From contig CANJMI010000011.1 of the NCBI GenBank assembly GCA_947475525.1, positions 124,001-188,000 of the forward strand: DNA of 64,000 nucleotides, in the 5' to 3' direction. Below, in pieces: positions 9,433 to 18,207 of the stretch. This DNA is from Polyangiaceae bacterium (GTDB lineage Bacteria > Myxococcota_A > Polyangia > Polyangiales > Polyangiaceae). Positions within the stretch are counted from its first letter, which is position 1. The number at the start of each line of letters is the position of its first letter. Made by a program: the position numbers and the translations under genes. Below the pieces are notes generated by a model, which saw nothing but the letters and a program-made list of their open reading frames with translations, was not told the origin of the DNA and did not search any database.

Positions 9433-9735
9433 TTAGAGCCGGTGGAGCCGAAACGCATCGACGCCCGCGCTCGTTTCGAGTCGCGACGCGATTAGCTGCT
9501 CGTGCGAGGGTGCGCAGGCCACAAACACCCGAGCCCGACCTTCCGGATCTTCTGGAATGCCTTCGAAGCCGACGAGCTCCGCTTCTTGCGCATTGAAGAC
9601 TTGAGCGCCCGTCATCTCGAGGACTTCGGCTGACAATAGCGTGTCGCGATCCCACTCGTTCGTGATGAAGACTTCGAACAGATGCATCGCGAGATCGTAC
9701 CAGTTTTTCCGCGTGCCCTTCGGTGATTCCGTCAC
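9433..9735 (-). CDS. Conserved-looking 100-residue protein of the redox operon, function unknown
   Basis: GTG start at 9735 overlaps the stop of the ferredoxin reductase gene by four bases (GTGA). The 100-residue product is acidic to neutral with alternating helix and strand character and no cysteine pair for a metal site. No family recognised. Its place as third gene of an overlapping operon with a sucrase/ferredoxin-like protein and an FNR suggests a role in the same electron-transfer process. Confidence 0.65.
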   Translation of the reverse strand: MTESPKGTRKNWYDLAMHLFEVFITNEWDRDTLLSAEVLEMTGAQVFNAQEAELVGFEGIPEDPEGRARVFVACAPSHEQLIASRLETSAGVDAFRLHRL

Positions 9736-10466
9736 CAATAAGTTTCGGTCGAGAGCTGGCCGGGGTCGCGGCGTCGGTGCTTTTTCAGGCCGCGCTCCTC
9801 GAGCGCTTTCTTCACGCTGTCGAGCATCGCCGGATTTCCGCACACCATCACGTGGGAATGGGCCGCATCGATGGGCAGGCCTGCGGCGCGTTCGAGCTCT
9901 CCGTTCGCGACAATTGCGTCGACGCGACCGTGCAGATGAGTTGCGCCGTGCTCTCGTGTGAGCGTCGGTAGGTAGTGAAAAGCCGGCCGCGCGTCCGCAA
10001 TATCTTCGAGCTCGCGTCGGTAACCGAGGTGAGCCGACGTGCGTACCGAGTGTACGAGGACGATGGCCTCGTGCCGCAAAAACACCGAGCCCTCGCGGAG
10101 CATCGCGATGTACGGACCGAGGCCTGTGCCCGATGCGACCATCCAAAGATCCCGAGCCTCGGGAACTTCGCTTGCGACGAAAAAGCCATGAGGTCGTGGA
10201 TCGAGTTCGAGTGAGTCGCCTACACGCAGTCGATCGAGGACAGGGCTCACTTTGCCGCCGGGAATTGCAACGATGTAGAACTCCGGGGGGCGGTCTTTGG
10301 TCGACACGACCGAGTATGCGCGCTTCACGCGGACGCCTTCGATGGCCACCGCAAGGTTGAAAAATTGCCCCGGCGCGTACGGTTCGACTTCGGCGTCGAG
10401 GGTGAGCGAGAAGAGGCCTTCCGACCAGTCCACGCGCTCGATCACGCGGGCCGCGGCAAAGCTCAT
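9732..10466 (-). CDS. fpr: Ferredoxin--NADP(+) reductase family protein
   Basis: 244 residues. FAD-binding motif RAYSVVS near residue 50, then the NADP-binding motif GTGLGPYIAML, and the C-terminal pair VMVCGNPAM and a terminal TYW, as in the bacterial Fpr subclass whose aromatic C-terminal residue stacks on FAD. Length fits bacterial Fpr (about 250). I chose the ATG at 10466, which overlaps the stop of the upstream gene (ATGA); an upstream start at 10496 would lengthen the overlap. It should exchange electrons between NADPH and ferredoxin or flavodoxin. The upstream partner encodes a thioredoxin-like ferredoxin protein, a possible redox partner. Confidence 0.9.
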   Translation of the reverse strand: MSFAAARVIERVDWSEGLFSLTLDAEVEPYAPGQFFNLAVAIEGVRVKRAYSVVSTKDRPPEFYIVAIPGGKVSPVLDRLRVGDSLELDPRPHGFFVASEVPEARDLWMVASGTGLGPYIAMLREGSVFLRHEAIVLVHSVRTSAHLGYRRELEDIADARPAFHYLPTLTREHGATHLHGRVDAIVANGELERAAGLPIDAAHSHVMVCGNPAMLDSVKKALEERGLKKHRRRDPGQLSTETYW

Positions 10467-11407
10467 CCGCCAGCGCTCGCATCGCGCAGGTCGCATCCTG
10501 CTACGTGCCGCACGACGTCGAGACGCGTGAAGTCCGAAGGAGCGGCGCCACAGCTCGGGCTGCGACGCGCCCCGCCACTACGCGAGAGCACCGTGAGTTC
10601 GTGGACGACCCCGTCCCGCGCGCGAAAGCTGCAGCGCGTACGCCCGGCCTCGACCACGGTTTGGCCGACGCGTTCGAAGGCCGAGAAGCGTCGCTCGTCG
10701 AGCTCTTCCCGCAACCAAGCTTCGGCGGCTTGTTCGTGGGGCGACAGCGTGGCGAGGCCGCGGTAGCGGTCGATGCTGTGGACGTGCCCGCGCGCGTGAG
10801 CGGCAGCGATAGGCTCGACGTCGCCGAGCTCGAGTCGGCCGTAATGAATGCCATGGGGAAGGTAGAGCATCGTTGCGGCGAAGCGGTGTCCACCTTGGTG
10901 TGAACTCTGCCAGACCTCGCCGTCGAGTTCCTTCTCCGCGAGCTCGCGCACGAACGCTACGCCACGTTTCGCGCAGCAAGCGTCGCGTCTACCGTGCGTA
11001 CAGACGAGGTAGAGCGCCCGCGTACGTTCCCCGCCTTGGGCTGTCGCTGCTGCATGGCCGCGCACCACAACGGCCACGACGTCGAGTCTCGCGAGGTCCT
11101 CGTGCGTGTCGACATTGAAGCGAAAGACCGCGCGCTCGGGGCGCGACGTGACGACAAAGAATGCAAGGCGTTCGGTTCGTCCCTCGCCCCGAACGAACAG
11201 CACGCGGCACCTCGGGATGGCGCGCGTCGCGGCGTCAAGCCAGGCGCGCGTTACCGCCGGGAGTTCGGTCGTCGCGATGTCGGCTTCCCACTTGCCCGGG
11301 TATTCGAGGAGAAGCCACACGTCGGTGTCGGCGATCGCGGTTCCACGGAGAGGCTCACCGACCTTGGCGGAAGCCTCCGAGCACGAGGGGATAACACCGA
11401 GGGTCAT
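10463..11407 (-). CDS. Sucrase/ferredoxin-like family protein (thioredoxin-like [2Fe-2S] domain)
   Basis: 314 residues from the ATG at 11407. The family signature is clear in the middle: a Cys-x-His-Gly-x-Arg-Asp-x-Cys-Cys block (CTHGRRDACCAKRG) followed by HQGGHRFAATML, as in the Suc_Fer-like (PF06999) proteins, which carry a thioredoxin-like ferredoxin fold. The N-terminal cysteine in PSCSEAS fits the first ligand. The open frame runs on upstream to 11869, but that part is antisense to the GspE-like gene and looks like a shadow. It is the first gene of an operon with FNR and a 100-residue protein, and diverges from the ATPase gene at 11480. Confidence 0.85.
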   Translation of the reverse strand: MTLGVIPSCSEASAKVGEPLRGTAIADTDVWLLLEYPGKWEADIATTELPAVTRAWLDAATRAIPRCRVLFVRGEGRTERLAFFVVTSRPERAVFRFNVDTHEDLARLDVVAVVVRGHAAATAQGGERTRALYLVCTHGRRDACCAKRGVAFVRELAEKELDGEVWQSSHQGGHRFAATMLYLPHGIHYGRLELGDVEPIAAAHARGHVHSIDRYRGLATLSPHEQAAEAWLREELDERRFSAFERVGQTVVEAGRTRCSFRARDGVVHELTVLSRSGGARRSPSCGAAPSDFTRLDVVRHVAGCDLRDASAGG

Positions 11408-11479
11408 GATTGTGTTCGGTTGCTTACCACGTTGTCGCCACATGCGGCCAGGCCTCCGCATTGCTGTTACCCTCGGCCG

Positions 11480-13312
11480 ATGACACCGAGCCGCGGGTCC
11501 ATGACGTTCGATGAGTTGCTTGGCATTCTCGTGCGTGATGGCCAGCTGATCCCGGAGCGGGCGCAGGAACTCTTCGAGCAGAAAGAATCGCGCCTCGTCC
11601 GTCTCGTCCTCGAACAGCAACGGGCAACCGCGCACACTGGCGGTCCCGCCTCGACCGGTCCCCGCGGCGGTGACGTTGGCGCTATTGGCCCCGTCGAACT
11701 CTTCATGAGCTTTGGTGTCACCGATCCTCGAGGGCGCCCGCTCTCCGAAGACCGCGTGACCGAACTCTACGCGCGCGGCGTCGGCCTGCCGTACCTCAAG
11801 CTCGACCCACTGAAGCTCGATGCCGCGTTCGTGACGGCCGCATTCAGTCGGGCCTTCGCGCGCAAACACTCGATGTTGGCGATCGCGGATCTCGGTGCGT
11901 CGGTACGCGTCGCGACCATCGACCCCTTTGACCAGTGGGCGGTTGAATCGGCCGAGCAGAGTGTCGGCAAGAAACTTGAGCTCGTGGTCGCGTCAAAGAG
12001 CGACATTCAACGACTAATTGCTGAGTTTTACGGCTTTCGTCGCTCGGTCAAGAGCGCCGAGGACAAGCTCACGAGCGGCGTTGACATCGGCAATCTAGAG
12101 CAGCTCGTGCGGATGAAGAGCGCCAACGAGATCGAGGCGAGCGATGAGCACGTCGTGCACGCCGTCGAGTACTTGATGACTTACGCCTTTCAGCAGCGCG
12201 CGAGCGACATCCACATCGAACCCAAGCGCGAGGAGGCCATCGTCCGTTTTCGCATCGACGGCTCGCTCCACGAAGTGAACCGGCTGCCACCCGTGGTGCA
12301 CAAGGCGGTCGTCAACCGCATCAAGACCCTCGCGCGGCTCGACATCGGCGAGAAGCGTCGACCACAGGATGGGCGCATCAAAACCGAGTTTGCATCCAAG
12401 ACCGTGGAACTTCGCGTCTCGACGCTGGCGGTGGCGTTTGGCGAGAAGGTCGTCATGCGTATTTTCGATCCGGACATCGTCCACGACGACCTTGAGAAAC
12501 TCGGATTTACCCCGCGCGATCGCGGACTCTTCGAAGGCCTCATCCAGCGCCCTCACGGCATCCTCCTCGTCACGGGGCCGACCGGCTCCGGCAAGACGAC
12601 GACCCTTTACACGGCACTGCGAAAGCTCGCGACCGACGACGTCAACATCACCACGATCGAAGATCCGATCGAGATGGTGTTCGAACGCATCAATCAGACG
12701 GCTATCAATCCGACGCTCGGCTTGGGTTTCTCCGAGACGCTCCGAACGCTGCTGCGGCAGGATCCGGATATTCTGATGGTGGGTGAGATCCGCGATGTCG
12801 ACACGGCTCGGCACGCTATCCAGGCGGCGCTCACCGGGCATCTCGTCTTCAGTACGTTGCACACGAACGACGCCGCTGGCGCGATCACGCGCTTGCTCGA
12901 CCTCGGCACGGAACACTTCCTCATCGCGTCCACTTTGAGCGGCTTGATGGCGCAACGGTTGCTCCGAAAAGTGTGCGTTCACTGCGCCGAAGAGCGCATC
13001 CTGACGCCGTCCGAAGTCGAGCTACTCGGCCCCGCTTTGCCGAGCGGTCCACGCCCCGTTCGCACCCGAGAGGGCGCGGGCTGCGTTGAATGCCGTCACA
13101 CGGGCTATTTCGGTCGGTCCGCGGTCTACGAGTTGTTCGAGGTGAACGAGGGGATTCGGCGGCTTATCATGGCGCGGGCGGACGCGACGCTCGTGAAAGC
13201 GCAGGCGCGCCGCGATGGCATGGTCACACTACGCGAGGCGGCGGTGGTGAAGCTCCTCGCCGGCGAGACGACGTTCGAAGAAGTGCTCGCCGTGACGCAC
13301 CCCGACGAATGA
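11480..13312 (+). CDS. GspE/PilB-type secretion ATPase
   Basis: 610 residues from the ATG at 11480 (an in-frame ATG at 11501 is an alternative). N-terminal regulatory region of about 200 residues, then the ATPase core: Walker A GPTGSGKT at 366-373, Asp box, Walker B ILMVGEIRD at 431-439, His box HLVFSTLHTND near 454-464. Four cysteines in two CxxC pairs (499/502 and 535/538) form the zinc finger typical of GspE/PilB. It powers assembly of a type II secretion pseudopilus or type IV pilus. No other secretion genes are next to it, so it is an orphan; a second PilB lies at 56.5 kb with pilT. Confidence 0.92.
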   Translation: MTPSRGSMTFDELLGILVRDGQLIPERAQELFEQKESRLVRLVLEQQRATAHTGGPASTGPRGGDVGAIGPVELFMSFGVTDPRGRPLSEDRVTELYARGVGLPYLKLDPLKLDAAFVTAAFSRAFARKHSMLAIADLGASVRVATIDPFDQWAVESAEQSVGKKLELVVASKSDIQRLIAEFYGFRRSVKSAEDKLTSGVDIGNLEQLVRMKSANEIEASDEHVVHAVEYLMTYAFQQRASDIHIEPKREEAIVRFRIDGSLHEVNRLPPVVHKAVVNRIKTLARLDIGEKRRPQDGRIKTEFASKTVELRVSTLAVAFGEKVVMRIFDPDIVHDDLEKLGFTPRDRGLFEGLIQRPHGILLVTGPTGSGKTTTLYTALRKLATDDVNITTIEDPIEMVFERINQTAINPTLGLGFSETLRTLLRQDPDILMVGEIRDVDTARHAIQAALTGHLVFSTLHTNDAAGAITRLLDLGTEHFLIASTLSGLMAQRLLRKVCVHCAEERILTPSEVELLGPALPSGPRPVRTREGAGCVECRHTGYFGRSAVYELFEVNEGIRRLIMARADATLVKAQARRDGMVTLREAAVVKLLAGETTFEEVLAVTHPDE

Positions 13313-13381
13313 GCGTTTCGCGTCTGCTCGGGCCGGCTTGCGCTCGAGCATGCGCACTCTCGTGTAGAGTGTCAGCTCAAC

Positions 13382-13867
13382 ATGGGCGACATCGGCAAAG
13401 CGGACTTTAGGAACGTGATGGGCTCGTTTGCCGCGGGAGTCACGGTGGTCACGACCGTCACCGACGCCGGAGTGCCGGTGGGCCTGACGGCAACGGCCTT
13501 TAGCTCGCTGTCGTTCGAGCCGCCCCTCTGCCTCGTGTGCATCGACAGCCGCAGCGCGAGTCACGCCGCGATTCTCGCTAGCCGTAAATTCGCAGTCAAC
13601 ATGCTCGCGTCGCAGCAGGTCGAGCTTTCGAACCGCTTCGCGTCACGCAGCGAGGACAAGTTTGAGGGACTCGCCCACGCACCCGGTGAAGCGACCGGGT
13701 GTCCCATTCTGGAAGGGGTGCTCGCCTCGATGGAGTGCGTGGTCTCCGACGTCCTTGCGGGCGGCGACCACTCGATTTTCGTCGGGGAGCTGCGGCGCGT
13801 CGCCGTTCATGTTGGAAGCCCGCTCGTTTATTTTCGCGGAGGTTACCGCGAGCTCGCAGACGGTTAG
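13382..13867 (+). CDS. Flavin reductase-like FMN-binding protein
   Basis: 161 residues, the usual length for the flavin reductase-like (DIM6/NTAB) family. Family features: a start with FRNVMGSFAAGVTVVTT, then GLTATAFSSLSFEPPLCLVCID, and the C-terminal block HSIFVGELRRVAVH with PLVYFRGGYREL. Such proteins form an FMN-binding split-barrel dimer and supply reduced flavin to a partner monooxygenase. No monooxygenase is adjacent, so the partner is unknown. It lies 69 bases after the ATPase gene on the same strand. Confidence 0.92.
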   Translation: MGDIGKADFRNVMGSFAAGVTVVTTVTDAGVPVGLTATAFSSLSFEPPLCLVCIDSRSASHAAILASRKFAVNMLASQQVELSNRFASRSEDKFEGLAHAPGEATGCPILEGVLASMECVVSDVLAGGDHSIFVGELRRVAVHVGSPLVYFRGGYRELADG

Positions 13868-13912
13868 CGGGCGGCCAAGCTCTGTGCGCGGAGACGTTGG
13901 TGCAACCGTTCG

Positions 13913-15940
13913 TCAGGCACCAAGTGTTGCCGAGCGTGAGAGTTCGGTGTGGAGCGCGAGCGTTCGGGGATGGTCCGGCGCGAGCGCTTGAAGGGCTGAC
14001 AGGGCGCCCTCCGCGGAGAGCTTGTCACCGAGCTCTGCGGCCAGCGTGCCGATGGCGGCGATGAAGGTCGGCTCCGTTGGGTACGCGCAGTGGGCCGCGT
14101 CGAGCACATCGATGGCCGCGATGGGGTTGCGTTGCAGGCGATGGGCTTCGGCGAGGCCGAGGTGCGCATCGACGTTCTGCGGGGCGCGCGTCACGAGCTC
14201 GCGAAAGAGCTCCGTTGCGTGCACGAGCCTGCCGGTTTGCAGGAGGAGCTTGCCGCGTTGGACTTGGAGGCCGATGTCTTTCGGTTCGATGGTGCACGCG
14301 CGTCCGAGGGCGGCAAGACCCCCTTCGACGTCACCGCCCGCGAAGCACGCAGAGGCCACGCCGACCTGTGCCGGGGCAAAGTCGAGGTACTCGGCGGCGA
14401 GGGCTTCGAAGAGTTCCTTCGCCGCAACCCACTCGCCCGTGGCTGCGAGTCGCTCGCCTTGCTCGAAGAGCGCATCACGCCTTGCCATGCGGCTCGCGGT
14501 CGTCGCGTGCGGCGTTCCTTTTTGAGGGAGAGCGACCGTGGCAGGCGGCGCGGAAAAGCGAGCGCAAAGTTGACGGGCTTCCGCGTGCGAAGGCGCGATC
14601 CTGAGTGCCCGTTCGGCGTTGATGCGGGCCATGCCCATGTCGCAGTTTGCCTCCCAGGCGAGGGCGAGCTGGACGAACGCCTCGCCGACATCGTACGTCA
14701 ACGTGGCATCGTCGTTCGAGGCGACGATGCTCGCGCGGATGAAGCGTTCCTGGGCGGAGTGAAAGTTGCCGCGTCGGATGGCGAGATGACCGGCGGTGAG
14801 GTGCACGTCTGCGTGGTCCGGGATGAGCGCAGTGAGCTCGGCAAGGGCGGCGTCTGCGGCGTCCAGATCGTTGTTGTCGGCAGCCCGCTGAACGGCCGCG
14901 GAGAGCCGTTGGATCGTCGCCGGGTTCGGACCTTCGGCCATCGCCGCAGGCCTTGGGGGCATGGCCTCCTTCGCGCTCGGGCCTTGCTCGAGGTGTTGTG
15001 CAACGATGCCGAGCAAAATAGCCCGACTCTTCGCGACGTCCTCCTGCGCGAACTCGTCAACGAGCACGCGGTTGGCTCCATCGAGCGCGGCGAGCAGCGA
15101 CGCGTACGACGGATGGCGCTTCAGGCATTCGACGACGCGGGCTCGGTTGCACGGAGCCTGAGAAGGCTTGGTTTCGTTGATGATATTGATCGTCGACATA
15201 GAAATTTCGAATTCGGGATGGAGGTTGCGAATCGTGGATGTCGCCCCGCGCACCGCTTCGGCGTAACGCGCGAGGTCGAGTGGGTGCGCCGCGTGGCTGC
15301 ATGGAGCGAACTCGGCTTCGGGATGCTGTGACGTGACGACGCCCGGAAAGCCCTGTGGCCACTCATTGGGGTCCCCCTCTTCGCTTTGCGCGCCGTGGGA
15401 GTCGTGGTCTCCCCGCCACTCGTTGCGGCGCTTTCGCCATGACGTGATGGTGGCGAGACCGCGCGCGTCGTGACGCACGCCGATGAGCCTGACGCGGGAG
15501 CTGGCGTTTTCGCCTGGCTGCTCGCTCGCTTTTGAATACCGGTGTTCGTGAATGACGACGGAAGCTTCGCCGAGTTGATCGAGACTTGGCGTTGGTCTCG
15601 AATGGAAGAAGACGTGCGGCTCGACGTAGGTGAGGATCGAGCCTTCTGGCTGGCCCGCGAGCACGTGAAGCATGGCGCTTGGCGTGAGCGTCCTGTGGTA
15701 GTCGCCGAGCGATTGCGTCTCGCGAGACCGAATGAGCGCATCGTCCCGCTGTTCCACCGCATGCAGCGCCACCGTGACGATGTTTGGATTGCCGAGTGCG
15801 AGTAGGAGGGTCCGGGTGATTTCGTCGAGGCAGACAATGTGGAGCACCCACGGTGTGGTCTCGTGCTGTGCGAGCGACGCGACGAGGGCCAAGCCCTTCG
15901 CGAGGTCGTGTGCGTCAAGGAGCGTGCAGTAGTGGCGCAT
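13913..15940 (-). CDS. Degenerate glycosyltransferase-like domain fused to TPR repeats
   Basis: 675 residues. The first 280 resemble a family of bacterial sugar transferases that open with a YxCTLLDxxxLxxGLAL block; here MRHYCTLLDAHDLAKGLALVASL. Where that family carries a YLDADLYFF-type metal-binding DxD, this protein reads YVEPHVFF, so the acidic pair is lost. From about residue 340 to the end there are TPR-type helical repeats, closely similar in style to the separate TPR protein at 15997. Likely a cytoplasmic member of the sugar-transfer island, perhaps a scaffold rather than an active enzyme. It lies 56 bases downstream of that TPR gene on the same strand. Confidence 0.72.
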   Translation of the reverse strand: MRHYCTLLDAHDLAKGLALVASLAQHETTPWVLHIVCLDEITRTLLLALGNPNIVTVALHAVEQRDDALIRSRETQSLGDYHRTLTPSAMLHVLAGQPEGSILTYVEPHVFFHSRPTPSLDQLGEASVVIHEHRYSKASEQPGENASSRVRLIGVRHDARGLATITSWRKRRNEWRGDHDSHGAQSEEGDPNEWPQGFPGVVTSQHPEAEFAPCSHAAHPLDLARYAEAVRGATSTIRNLHPEFEISMSTINIINETKPSQAPCNRARVVECLKRHPSYASLLAALDGANRVLVDEFAQEDVAKSRAILLGIVAQHLEQGPSAKEAMPPRPAAMAEGPNPATIQRLSAAVQRAADNNDLDAADAALAELTALIPDHADVHLTAGHLAIRRGNFHSAQERFIRASIVASNDDATLTYDVGEAFVQLALAWEANCDMGMARINAERALRIAPSHAEARQLCARFSAPPATVALPQKGTPHATTASRMARRDALFEQGERLAATGEWVAAKELFEALAAEYLDFAPAQVGVASACFAGGDVEGGLAALGRACTIEPKDIGLQVQRGKLLLQTGRLVHATELFRELVTRAPQNVDAHLGLAEAHRLQRNPIAAIDVLDAAHCAYPTEPTFIAAIGTLAAELGDKLSAEGALSALQALAPDHPRTLALHTELSRSATLGA

Positions 15941-15996
15941 AGGACCGTGCGACGCGCTCTAAAGAGTGGGGTTCGCGCGTCGTTGGACGATTGGGT

Positions 15997-16728
15997 TCAG
16001 CGTGCCAGGCGCTCCGCTAAAAGCTGCACTTCGGCGTGTTGCGGATCGAGGGCGACAAGGCGCCTGTAGGAGGCTTCTGCGCTTACGCGGTCGCCGAGAT
16101 CGAGGGCGCACGTGCCGATGGCTCCGATGACATTCGCGTTGTTCGGCTCGAGCGAGTGGGCCTGGTCGAGGAGCTCGACGGCTTCGATGAAGTGGCGCGA
16201 CGCGCGGCACAAGTGCGCGAGGCTGATGATCGCGTCGACGTTGTGCGGCTCGAGTTCGAGGACCTTCAAGAAGGCCTCCTGTGCACGCTCGAGATGTCCG
16301 CTGTGGGCGAGCGCCACCCCGAGTTGCGAGTGTAAAATCGGGTTGTCGGGGTAGATCGTGATCGCGTGTTCGAGGGCCATTGCTCCCGTCGCGACGTCGC
16401 CAATCGCGAAGGATGCCGATGCGAGTCCGACATAGCCCGGCCCAAACAGCGGACTGGATTCCACCATCGTGAGGAACAACTCCGCGGCGGTTCGCCAATC
16501 ACCAGCGGTGGCTGCGCGCTCTGCGCGGTCGAATACGGCCAGGATCTCTGCACGTCCGGCGCCCGTCTTTAGAACTGGCGCCGTGTCCGGGGCGAAGGCC
16601 TCCGACGCTCGTGTCGCCTCAAGCGCGAGGGTGGAGATGGGTTGGGGCTCGTCGTCGATGCCGGTTTCCCACCAGGCATCTTGGACGGTTGACGCGAAAG
16701 CGCGGTTTGGGGTCGCGAGGAAGTTCAT
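15997..16728 (-). CDS. TPR protein
   Basis: 243 residues. A start of about 70 residues without recognised motifs is followed by about five tetratricopeptide repeats, with conserved positions such as GxxYVGLASASFAIGD and DPQHAEVQLLAERLAR. A good ribosome-binding site (AAGGAG) sits 8 bases before the ATG. A sigma-54-like promoter lies about 105 bases upstream. It is the first gene of a two-gene minus-strand operon with the GT/TPR fusion protein and diverges from the glycosyltransferase operon at 17116. Confidence 0.85.
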   Translation of the reverse strand: MNFLATPNRAFASTVQDAWWETGIDDEPQPISTLALEATRASEAFAPDTAPVLKTGAGRAEILAVFDRAERAATAGDWRTAAELFLTMVESSPLFGPGYVGLASASFAIGDVATGAMALEHAITIYPDNPILHSQLGVALAHSGHLERAQEAFLKVLELEPHNVDAIISLAHLCRASRHFIEAVELLDQAHSLEPNNANVIGAIGTCALDLGDRVSAEASYRRLVALDPQHAEVQLLAERLAR

Positions 16729-16832
16729 GGTTTTCTCCTTGTCGGCTGTCGGGGGGCAAGCTCGAGGAAGAGCCCTCCGCTGGGGTCGCGGCCTGATGAG
16801 CTGATTGCTCGCGGCCTCGGGCTTTCGCTAAC

Positions 16833-16848
16833 TACAAGAAAGGTGCCA
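16833..16848 (-). promoter_or_regulatory. Sigma-54-like promoter upstream of the TPR operon
   Basis: On the minus strand the sequence TGGCAC, five bases, then TTGTA matches the -24/-12 consensus (TGGCAC-N5-TTGCA) except for T in place of the C of the -12 GC. The spacing between the GG and the -12 dinucleotide is exactly ten bases. It lies in a locally AT-richer stretch and points at the TPR gene that starts at 16728. The single mismatch is at an important base, so this is a candidate only. Confidence 0.4.
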
Positions 16849-16863
16849 GCGTTCGCCGAAGCA

Positions 16864-17046
16864 TTAAATCAATTGAGAACGTGGAGAGACGAGCCAGAAA
16901 GGCGGACCCAGCGCCACGCCCATGACGGAGCCATTCGTCAACTGCTTGACGGCCAATTCGAGGCTCACGGGGAGGAGGGCCTTCAGGACGCCGTGCCGGG
17001 TTACGCGAATTGGCGCGAAGGTCGCTTCATCGCGTCGTGGAGACAC
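16864..17046 (-). CDS. Possible small ORF, about 60 residues, unrecognised
   Basis: The 387 bases between the divergent starts at 16728 and 17116 hold the sigma-54-like site and this weak candidate. A minus-strand frame from a GTG at 17046 to the TAA at 16864 has the G/C-rich third positions seen in real genes here, and its product has a hydrophobic middle (ALLPVSLELAV). A longer start at 17217 would overlap the glycosyltransferase gene by about 100 bases. No family recognised and no clear ribosome-binding site. It could be a gene remnant or chance. Confidence 0.25.
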   Translation of the reverse strand: MSPRRDEATFAPIRVTRHGVLKALLPVSLELAVKQLTNGSVMGVALGPPFWLVSPRSQLI

Positions 17047-17115
17047 GCCTTCGGTGGAGGCGCATCGATTCTGGCACCGTCGTTGCAGTGACGAGCCGAC
17101 GACGAGCGTTGAACA

Positions 17116-18207
17116 ATGCCGAAGTGCCTCTTCGTGAACACGTACCACTCGGGCTTTCTCGCCGCGCATCTCGTCGGCGGTGAGGGACTGTCTACGCGCA
17201 CGTACGCTGAGCTGCACGAGTCGCTCATGGCGGCGAAGTTCGGTGCGAGCGACTACGGTTCCGCGGGATTGCGGAAGGCGGGTTGGATCGCAGCCGACAT
17301 CGTGGTCAATTGCGAACCGCTTGGGCGTGCGTGGGCTCGGGAGAACGGCTCTGCGGCAGCCGGGCTCGGCGTTGCGATCGAGCAGGCTCGCGCCCTCGCG
17401 CCGGACGTCGTCTATGTGAAGGACCTAAACGCGACCCCGCGCGAGTTCTTCAATGCCGTGCGTCCGCGGGTGGGCCTGCTCGTCGCCGAGACCTCGACCC
17501 CCATCGGCGCTCACGTTCCCATCGACGCGATTGACCTCGTCATCTCGTCGCTGCCGACCGTGGTCTCTGACTTGCGTGCAGCCGGAGTTGCCGCAGCCTA
17601 CCAGCCCCTCGCGTTCTCATCGCCATCGAGCGTGGCGGAGGTGCAGAAACCTTGGAGCGAGCGGCCCATCGATGTCTCGTTCGTGGGTGGCGTGTCGTCC
17701 GAGGACCCGGAGAGGACGGCATTCCTCGAGGCGCTCACGCCGAGGACACCGATTCGCGTGTGGGGCTATGGGAAAGACTCGCTGCCTGCGAGCTCGAGCC
17801 TGCGAGCGCGCCACGGCGGCGAAGCCTGGGGGGCTTTCATGCAAGCGAAGCTCGGCGACTCGAAACTTACCGTCAATCGACACGCGCGCGCCGGCCGCTA
17901 CGCGAACAACCGACGGCTCTTCGAGGCGACGGGCGCAGGCGCGCTCTTGGTTACGGATTTCAGGGACAACCTCGACGAGCTTTTCGTTATTGGCGAGGAG
18001 GTCGTCGCCTACCGATCCGCGGGGGAGTGCGCATCGCTCGTGCAGTACTACTTGCGTCACCCCGAACGCGGCGAACGCATCGCGCGAGCTGGCCAGGCCC
18101 GGACGCTGCGCGACCATCACTACGACAAGCGAATGCAAGAGACCGCCGCGCTGTTGTCGCGGCACCTTCGCTCCCCCCGAGACGCGACCTTCGCGGGAGC
18201 CGCATGA
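17116..18207 (+). CDS. CgeB-like glycosyltransferase
   Basis: 363 residues. The C-terminal part carries the signature of the CgeB/DUF3880-type glycosyltransferases: NNRRLFEATGAGALLVTDF, then a stretch EEVVAYRSAGECASLVQYYL and RERIARAGQARTL-type ending. The N-terminal half has alternating strands with DVVYVKDLN, as in a GT-B Rossmann domain. It should transfer a sugar to an unknown acceptor in the cytoplasm. The last four bases overlap the start of the 54-codon ORF, so it is the first gene of a three-gene coupled operon. Confidence 0.82.
   Translation: MPKCLFVNTYHSGFLAAHLVGGEGLSTRTYAELHESLMAAKFGASDYGSAGLRKAGWIAADIVVNCEPLGRAWARENGSAAAGLGVAIEQARALAPDVVYVKDLNATPREFFNAVRPRVGLLVAETSTPIGAHVPIDAIDLVISSLPTVVSDLRAAGVAAAYQPLAFSSPSSVAEVQKPWSERPIDVSFVGGVSSEDPERTAFLEALTPRTPIRVWGYGKDSLPASSSLRARHGGEAWGAFMQAKLGDSKLTVNRHARAGRYANNRRLFEATGAGALLVTDFRDNLDELFVIGEEVVAYRSAGECASLVQYYLRHPERGERIARAGQARTLRDHHYDKRMQETAALLSRHLRSPRDATFAGAA

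Noticed and set aside
9396-9433. Possible weak inverted repeat between the convergent genes
   Set aside because: Only about 6 bp of pairing and no T-run, so not called a terminator.
10463-11869. Longer 468-residue frame for the sucrase/ferredoxin-like gene
   Set aside because: The first 154 residues are antisense to the start of the GspE-like gene and have shadow-like composition; the family begins at the ATG at 11407.
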